Below are positions 59,881 through 64,000 of a DNA stretch of 64,000 nucleotides, piece by piece. The position numbers and the translations under genes were made by a program. This stretch comes from Frankia sp. AgB1.9 (GTDB taxonomy: Bacteria; Actinomycetota; Actinomycetes; Frankiales; Frankiaceae), in contig NZ_JADWYX010000026.1 of assembly GCF_016786355.1 (NCBI RefSeq), forward strand, positions 30,513 through 94,512. Direction: 5' to 3'. Position 1 is the first letter of the stretch; every line of letters begins with the position of its first letter. Below the pieces are notes generated by a model. The model worked only from the letters and a program-made list of their open reading frames with translations. It searched no databases and had not been told where the DNA came from.

Positions 59881-60261
59881 TACGTCCCCTTTGTCATCAG
59901 TGGTGAGACCTGGGACGCCCACGACGCGGCTCCACCGACTGGGCTGCCGCCCTCGGCCAGCGACGGCCCGAGCGCGGCGCCGACGTCGGGGCCGAGGACG
60001 CAAGCGAGGCGTGCGCCGGCTCAGGTCGCCGGGTCAGTTCGAGGCGGACAGCACGGGCCGCCGCTCCCCCGCCGTGACGGCCGGTGGCCGCCGCGGGCAC
60101 GTCGACCCGACCCCGCCGCGTCCCTCCCAAAATCTCTACACATATCTAGCACCAGCGCCAGCGCGGCGCAACGGCGTCCGGCCGCCCACGTGGAGTGATC
60201 ATGGGGCCACAAAGCCGGTCGTGGTGCAACGCCACCAGCAAGAGGGCACGGAGTCTCCGCG
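59881..60261. other. Intergenic region upstream of the binding-lipoprotein gene
   Basis: 380 bases with no gene. It holds the ribosome site and promoter of the lipoprotein on the minus strand. AT-rich CTACACATATCTAG at 60136-60149 resembles the TAGATA motif (TACACATATCTA against TAGATAAATCTA, nine of twelve). Confidence 0.4.
60138..60149 (+). promoter_or_regulatory. TACACATATCTA motif
   Basis: Resembles the Rieske-gene palindrome TAGATAAATCTA. It precedes the crotonase-like relic at 60262, by about 110 bases in the same orientation. This could be a leftover promoter of a duplicated copy. Confidence 0.35.
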
Positions 60262-60363
60262 ACAGACACCGAGGCGTTCGAGGACGTAGGTCTGGACCTC
60301 TACGACCCGGCGGCGGTCGTCACGACCGCCGAGTCGCTCGTCCACCAGCGGAAACCGCTAGAT
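60262..60363 (+). pseudogene. Crotonase N-terminal relic
   Basis: In one frame the DNA reads TDTEAFEDVGLDLYDPAAVV then TTAESLVHQRKPLDIS. It closely parallels the N-terminus of the crotonase at 29010 (SAFEDVRLEIEDPVAVVTID). Similarity ends after about 20 residues, there is no start codon and nothing downstream resembles the family, so it appears to be a small decayed duplicate. CTAGATATCTCC at 60358-60369 again contains a TAGATA-type motif. Confidence 0.4.
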
Positions 60364-60504
60364 ATCTCCGGCGAGAGCACAGGCGAACCTCGAGTGGCCG
60401 CGGACGGACATCGGGGCAGAGGCTCGAGGAGCGGAGGGTTCGGGAGCCGTGCCACCGCGGCGGCGGGAGTCCAGCGTCGGCTCGGTCGGCCAGGTAACCG
60501 CCAG

Positions 60505-60555
60505 CCCCAGTCTCAGCCGCGGCTGGGGCTGGGGCTGGGGCCGCAGCTGGGGCCG
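60505..60555. repeat. Short GGCTGG-type tandem repeats and hairpin
   Basis: CAGCCCCAG is followed by tandem GGCTGGGGCTGGGGCTGGGG-like units that can pair back on it. This forms a GC-rich low-complexity stem in the non-coding stretch. Function unknown. Confidence 0.4.
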
Positions 60556-60612
60556 TCGCGACCGTGGCCTAAACCCCGCCTCCGGCAGGGTTCGCCCGTT
60601 TCGGCGTTCCAT

Positions 60613-60685
60613 GATCGCCGTTTCGCCCCTCCAGTGGTCGTATCCGGTGCTGTTTCGTAGCCACTAGAGGGCGAAAACAGCGATC
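60613..60685. repeat. 73-bp palindromic intergenic repeat, copy F
   Basis: Starts GATCGCCGTTTCGCCCCT and ends AGGGCGAAAACAGCGATC. Inner arms are CCAGTGG and CCACTAG. It lies in the long non-coding interval between the binding lipoprotein and the secreted ricin-like gene. Confidence 0.88.
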
Positions 60686-60742
60686 AAGGTGACGGGCCGA
60701 CGGTTGGCGGTCGCGGGACTGGACCCCGCCGACCCGCCTGAC

Positions 60743-60770
60743 CAGCCGCCAGCCGCCAGCCGCCAGCCGC
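60743..60770. repeat. Tandem CAGCCGC heptamers
   Basis: Four consecutive CAGCCGC units lie in non-coding DNA. This is simple sequence, not a CRISPR-like array. Confidence 0.5.
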
Positions 60771-61164
60771 GGCGAACGATTGCATTCAGGAAACCAGCCC
60801 GTTCCGCGATCGCGACCGCCCAATTGGGTGCCACAAGGCGTCAGTGGTAAAGAACTGTCAAGGAGAAAAGAAACGGTAAGAAGGCTGTCCGCTAGGTGAC
60901 GCCATCCCTGGTAGATACCTGCGCCGATACGTCGCCCGGGCGCGCTAGCCTTGGATGACGCAGGCTACTTGATCATCAGGAACTATTTCCCCGATCCTTC
61001 CCGCGCGAAGCTCTGCGGCATTCGAAAGAGGTAGCCGAGGGCGTCTCGATCGCCTGGAAAACGGCTTTCTCTGGCGGAACGAAAGGCAGGCGGGCGGGGA
61101 ACAGCCCGCGTCGACGGGACGGTTTCCGGCCTTCTCGCGGGCCTACAGTGAGGTGTTTGTCTTC
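60771..61164. other. Long leader region of the secreted ricin-like gene
   Basis: No gene seen in about 390 bases. The region contains AGGTGACGCC (about 60894) and GGCTAC (60963-60968) pairing with GTAGCC (61031-61036), suggesting folded leader RNA. Matches to known riboswitch classes are not convincing (see rejected items). Confidence 0.35.
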
Positions 61165-61743
61165 ATGAGATCCTGGTCAGCTCGCGCCGGTGTGGCACCC
61201 GGCCGCGCGCGTCGTCGTCCGTTCGCCTGGTTGGCATTTCTGGTCTCGGCCACGTTGTGTCTGGCGGCTGGCGGAATCGCCGCCGCCGGTCCGGCGAGCG
61301 CCATCATCGTCGACCCTGGCGGGGGCTCTGGCGGAGGCTCTGGCGGAGGCTCTGGCGGGCCTGCCCTCTTCGGCCTCAAGCGCGTCGGCAACTACGGCTG
61401 CCTCGATGACCCGGCAAACGGCACCAGTACCTCCGTTCAGTACCAGGTGTACTCCTGCAACCAGACCGCCGCCCAGAAATTTTACCTGACCGCCGGATCC
61501 GTGCCCGGCACCTACCACATCGTGCATGGAAATCTGTGCCTGGTTCCGGATGGCAGCAATTCCCTCCTGCTCGTCACGCAGCGGCCATGCGGTCCGGGAG
61601 ACGACTTCAACTGGAACTGGGGGCTCGTGGGCGATGGGACCGTGTACATCACCAGCCCCTACTACAACGGCTTCGGCCTGGAGATGTACGACAACCTGAA
61701 GGTTGGCGCGGTGTACGCCTACTACGCCTGGACCATCGTCTAA
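61165..61743 (+). CDS. Secreted ricin-B-lectin-like (beta-trefoil) protein
   Basis: About 192 residues from ATG 61165. A signal peptide follows a basic N-terminus ([21 protein letters not shown]... PASA), then a triplicated GSGG-rich linker encoded by repeated GGCGGAGGCTCT units. The mature domain, about residues 70-192, contains [41 protein letters not shown], similar to the QxW-type ricin repeat (CLDD...[12 protein letters not shown]). The C-terminus with [16 protein letters not shown] completes it. It could bind carbohydrate outside the cell. An alternative start at 61153 lies upstream. It precedes the glutamate-type ABC operon by 61 bases. Confidence 0.72.
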   Translation: MRSWSARAGVAPGRARRRPFAWLAFLVSATLCLAAGGIAAAGPASAIIVDPGGGSGGGSGGGSGGPALFGLKRVGNYGCLDDPANGTSTSVQYQVYSCNQTAAQKFYLTAGSVPGTYHIVHGNLCLVPDGSNSLLLVTQRPCGPGDDFNWNWGLVGDGTVYITSPYYNGFGLEMYDNLKVGAVYAYYAWTIV

Positions 61744-61804
61744 GACCGATACCACCTGCGGCTGCCACCCTCGAACGCCATTCAGAAAGGAGATTCAGGT
61801 AGTT

Positions 61805-62584
61805 ATGTCCCTGGCAGCACCGGCGCCGGCGCCGCCGGTCCCGACCGGCCAGCCGGTCATCGTGCTGAACAAGGTGTGCAAGTCGTTCGGCGCCCACCAG
61901 GTCCTCCGGGACGTCGATCTGACCGTCGACCGCGGCGAGGTCGTCGTGATCATCGGGCCGTCCGGGGCCGGGAAGTCGACGCTGTGCCGCTGCATCAACC
62001 GGATCGAGGTGATCAGCTCCGGCAGCATCACCATCGACGGCGTCCCGCTGCCGCAGGAGGGCAGGGCGCTGGCCCGGCTGAGGGCGCAGGTGGGCATGGT
62101 CTTCCAGTCCTTCAACCTGTTCAACCATCGCAGCGTGCTCGACAACGTCACGCTGGCACCCATCAAGGTCCGCCGCATCCCGCGTGGGCAGGCCGAGGCC
62201 ACGGCGCGTGAGCTGCTCGACCGGGTGGGCATCGCGGACAAGGCCCACCAGCTCCCAGCGGAGCTGTCGGGCGGCCAGCAGCAGCGGGCCGCGATCGCCA
62301 GGGCGCTCGCGATGGAGCCCAAGGTCATGCTGTTCGACGAGCCCACGTCGGCCCTCGACCCGGAGATGATCAACGAGGTCCTCGACGTGATGCGCGAGCT
62401 CGCCGCGTCCGGCATGACGATGGTCGTCGTCACCCACGAGATGGGGTTCGCCCGCACCGTCGCGAACCGGGTGGTCTTCATGGACGACGGCCGGATCGTC
62501 GAGACGGCACCGCCGGCGGAGTTCTTCGCGAACCCGCGGTCCGAACGCGCCAGGGATTTCCTCGGCAAGGTGCTCAGCCACTGA
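61805..62584 (+). CDS. gluA: Glutamate-type amino acid ABC transporter ATPase
   Basis: About 259 residues from ATG 61805, with AAGGAG at 61787-61792. Walker A is [10 protein letters not shown]-loop [22 protein letters not shown], signature [21 protein letters not shown], Walker [14 protein letters not shown] and switch His in [23 protein letters not shown]. This is the polar amino acid (GlnQ/GluA) subclass. It is in operon order with a binding protein and permease, as in the corynebacterial glutamate uptake system gluABCD. Confidence 0.9.
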   Translation: MSLAAPAPAPPVPTGQPVIVLNKVCKSFGAHQVLRDVDLTVDRGEVVVIIGPSGAGKSTLCRCINRIEVISSGSITIDGVPLPQEGRALARLRAQVGMVFQSFNLFNHRSVLDNVTLAPIKVRRIPRGQAEATARELLDRVGIADKAHQLPAELSGGQQQRAAIARALAMEPKVMLFDEPTSALDPEMINEVLDVMRELAASGMTMVVVTHEMGFARTVANRVVFMDDGRIVETAPPAEFFANPRSERARDFLGKVLSH

Positions 62585-62668
62585 CAATCGCGCCACTGAC
62601 GACCGCGCCGCTGAAACCGCACCGCGGAAAGCCACGTTACTGACAACCGCGTTACTGACAACCGCGCC
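62580..62668 (+). repeat. 15-bp repeats in the gluA-gluB spacer
   Basis: ACTGACAATCGCGCC (62580-62594) and ACTGACGACCGCGCC (62595-62609) are in tandem. After a 29-base gap come ACTGACAACCGCGTT (62639-62653) and ACTGACAACCGCGCC (62654-62668). The first unit includes the gluA stop. This may affect mRNA stability between the two genes. Confidence 0.6.
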
Positions 62669-62785
62669 GTCGCCCGCCGGGTGCGGCGCGGGTATTGCCG
62701 GTCCCCCGGCAAGCCGAAATGCCTCCCGACAAGTCTCTCGCCGGCCACGAGCCCGCGCGGGGAGACAGCAGAAGAGGGGAACACC

Positions 62786-63724
62786 ATGTTCAGATGGACT
62801 CGCCGGTCGGCGCCTGCGGCGGCCGTAACGGTCGGCCTCGCCGCCGTGATCGCGCTGACGTTCGCCGCGTGCGGCGGCGGTAGCGACCCGGGCCCTGGAG
62901 CGGCCCCCGCCGGCACCGCCAAGGCGACCAGCGGCTACAAGATGACCCAGGCGACCGCATTCCCGGCCAGCGCCACCCTGGACAGGATCCGGCAGCGGGG
63001 TGAGCTCATCGTCGGCACCAAGTTCGACCAGCCGCTCTTCGGGCTGCAGAACCCGACGACCGGGAAGGTCGAGGGTTTCGACACCGAGATCGCGCGACTG
63101 CTGTCGATCCGCATCTTCGGCAGCCCGGACAAGGTGAAGTTCGTCGAGACGGTCTCGAAGAACCGGGAGCCGTTCATCCAGCAGGGCAAGGTCGACGTCG
63201 TCGTCGCCACCTACACGATCAACGACGCGCGCAAGAAGCTCGTCGACTTCGCCGGGCCGTACTACACCGCCGGCCAGGACATCATGGTCAAGACCGGCGA
63301 CACCACGGTCCACGGCGTCACGGACCTGAACGGCAAGAAGGTCTGCACCGTCGAGGGCTCCACGTCGGAGAAGAACCTGCGGGCGAAGGCGCCCGGTGCC
63401 AGCGTCGTTCTCGTGGACACCTACAGCTCGTGCGCCGAGCAGCTCCTCGACGGCCGGGTCGACGCGGTCACCACGGACAACGTCGTCCTGCTCGGCCTGG
63501 TGTCGCAGCACAAGGACGCCCTGAAGCTCGTCGGCACGGCGTTCACCTCGGAGCCGTACGGAATCGGCCTGACCAAGGGCGACGACGGCTTCCGCGCCTT
63601 CCTCAACGACACCCTCGATGAGGCCTACCAGAACGGCGACTGGGCGAGCGCCTTCCACTCGACTGTCGGCACTGTGGCAACCACGGTCCCCGCCACTCCG
63701 ACCATCGACCGCTACGTGGCCTGA
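62786..63724 (+). CDS. gluB: Glutamate-type ABC transporter substrate-binding lipoprotein
   Basis: About 312 residues from ATG 62786, after AAGAGGGGAA. The leader MFRWTRRSAPAAAVTVGLAAVIALTFAAC contains a lipobox. Mature SBP_bac_3 segments are TLDRIRQRGELIVGTKFDQPLFGLQNPTTGKVEGFDTEIARLLSIRIFG, KVKFVETVSKNREPFIQQGKVDVVVATYTINDARKKLVDFAGPYYTAGQDIMVK and DGRVDAVTTDNVVLLG. It resembles GluB of actinobacteria, which delivers glutamate or related acidic amino acids. Separated from gluA by about 200 bases that contain 15-bp repeats. Confidence 0.9.
   Translation: MFRWTRRSAPAAAVTVGLAAVIALTFAACGGGSDPGPGAAPAGTAKATSGYKMTQATAFPASATLDRIRQRGELIVGTKFDQPLFGLQNPTTGKVEGFDTEIARLLSIRIFGSPDKVKFVETVSKNREPFIQQGKVDVVVATYTINDARKKLVDFAGPYYTAGQDIMVKTGDTTVHGVTDLNGKKVCTVEGSTSEKNLRAKAPGASVVLVDTYSSCAEQLLDGRVDAVTTDNVVLLGLVSQHKDALKLVGTAFTSEPYGIGLTKGDDGFRAFLNDTLDEAYQNGDWASAFHSTVGTVATTVPATPTIDRYVA

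Positions 63725-64000
<276 letters not shown>

Noticed and set aside
60743..60770. CAGCCGC tandem repeats as a functional element
   Set aside because: Simple sequence of four heptamers in non-coding DNA. No evidence of function.
60840..61160. Possible ydaO (c-di-AMP) or GEMM (c-di-GMP) riboswitch
   Set aside because: AGGTGAC-like and GGCTAC/GTAGCC elements are present, but the conserved core segments of either class could not be matched by eye. An Infernal search with Rfam models would decide.

Overview
The window is high-GC DNA with typical actinobacterial gene content: several LLM-class flavin/F420 oxidoreductases, SnoaL/NTF2-like proteins, short-chain dehydrogenases, a fused FadE-type acyl-CoA dehydrogenase, a KshA-like Rieske oxygenase, an Rv1355c-family protein, a TIGR03085-family protein, and many TetR regulators and GTG starts. 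A Frankia/Pseudofrankia-type organism is the best guess. That is inference from gene families, because the window contains no rRNA or other reliable phylogenetic marker.

Layout. 1-3041: end of a TetR gene, then an LLM oxidoreductase-SnoaL-SDR operon closed by a strong hairpin. 3093-7407: carboxylesterase and split AtuA genes, divergent from a LysR regulator. 7430-8627: crcB-DUF190-crcB fluoride exporter operon. 8837-12314: LLM oxidoreductase with two SnoaL proteins, divergent from a PLP decarboxylase. 12325-17599: sulfonate import and desulfonation (ssuD-C-B-A), divergent from a TauD-type dioxygenase. 17613-21448: acyl-CoA ligase, nitronate monooxygenase, DeoR regulator and a DUF4406 protein. 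21449-24564: an accessory stretch with an AraC remnant, two 73-bp palindromic repeats and a TetR/membrane-protein pair with twin operators.

24565-35027: catabolic genes (crotonases, FadE, Rieske oxygenase, LLM oxidoreductase, SDRs), several preceded by AT-rich palindromes that look like shared operators. 35070-38203: an E1-like/nitroreductase fusion coupled to a GNAT acyltransferase. 38680-46176: AAA+ ATPase with TPR partner, Tat-lipoprotein phosphatase, GAF-LuxR regulator and a Ser/Thr kinase with a seven-blade WD40 ectodomain. 46314-51330: hydrolase, a small peptide gene, a PMT-like glycosyltransferase and a two-component system. 51492-56914: three cyclic-di-GMP proteins (GGDEF with degenerate EAL, PAS-PAS-GAF-GGDEF, GAF-EAL). 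56997-59880: TetR, phosphoesterase and a branched-chain-type binding lipoprotein. 59881-61164: a long intergenic stretch with relics and repeats. 61165-64000: a secreted ricin-like protein and a glutamate-type ABC operon.

Three observations stand out. First, the last open reading frame begins as a GluC-type permease but ends, in frame, with a near-perfect stretch of RNA polymerase beta' (RpoC), either a rearrangement or an assembly misjoin. Second, six copies of a 73-74-bp GATC-bounded inverted repeat lie between genes, four of them between convergent genes. Third, several regulatory palindromes can be read directly from the sequence. I saw no CRISPR array, rRNA, tRNA, intact transposase or phage gene.
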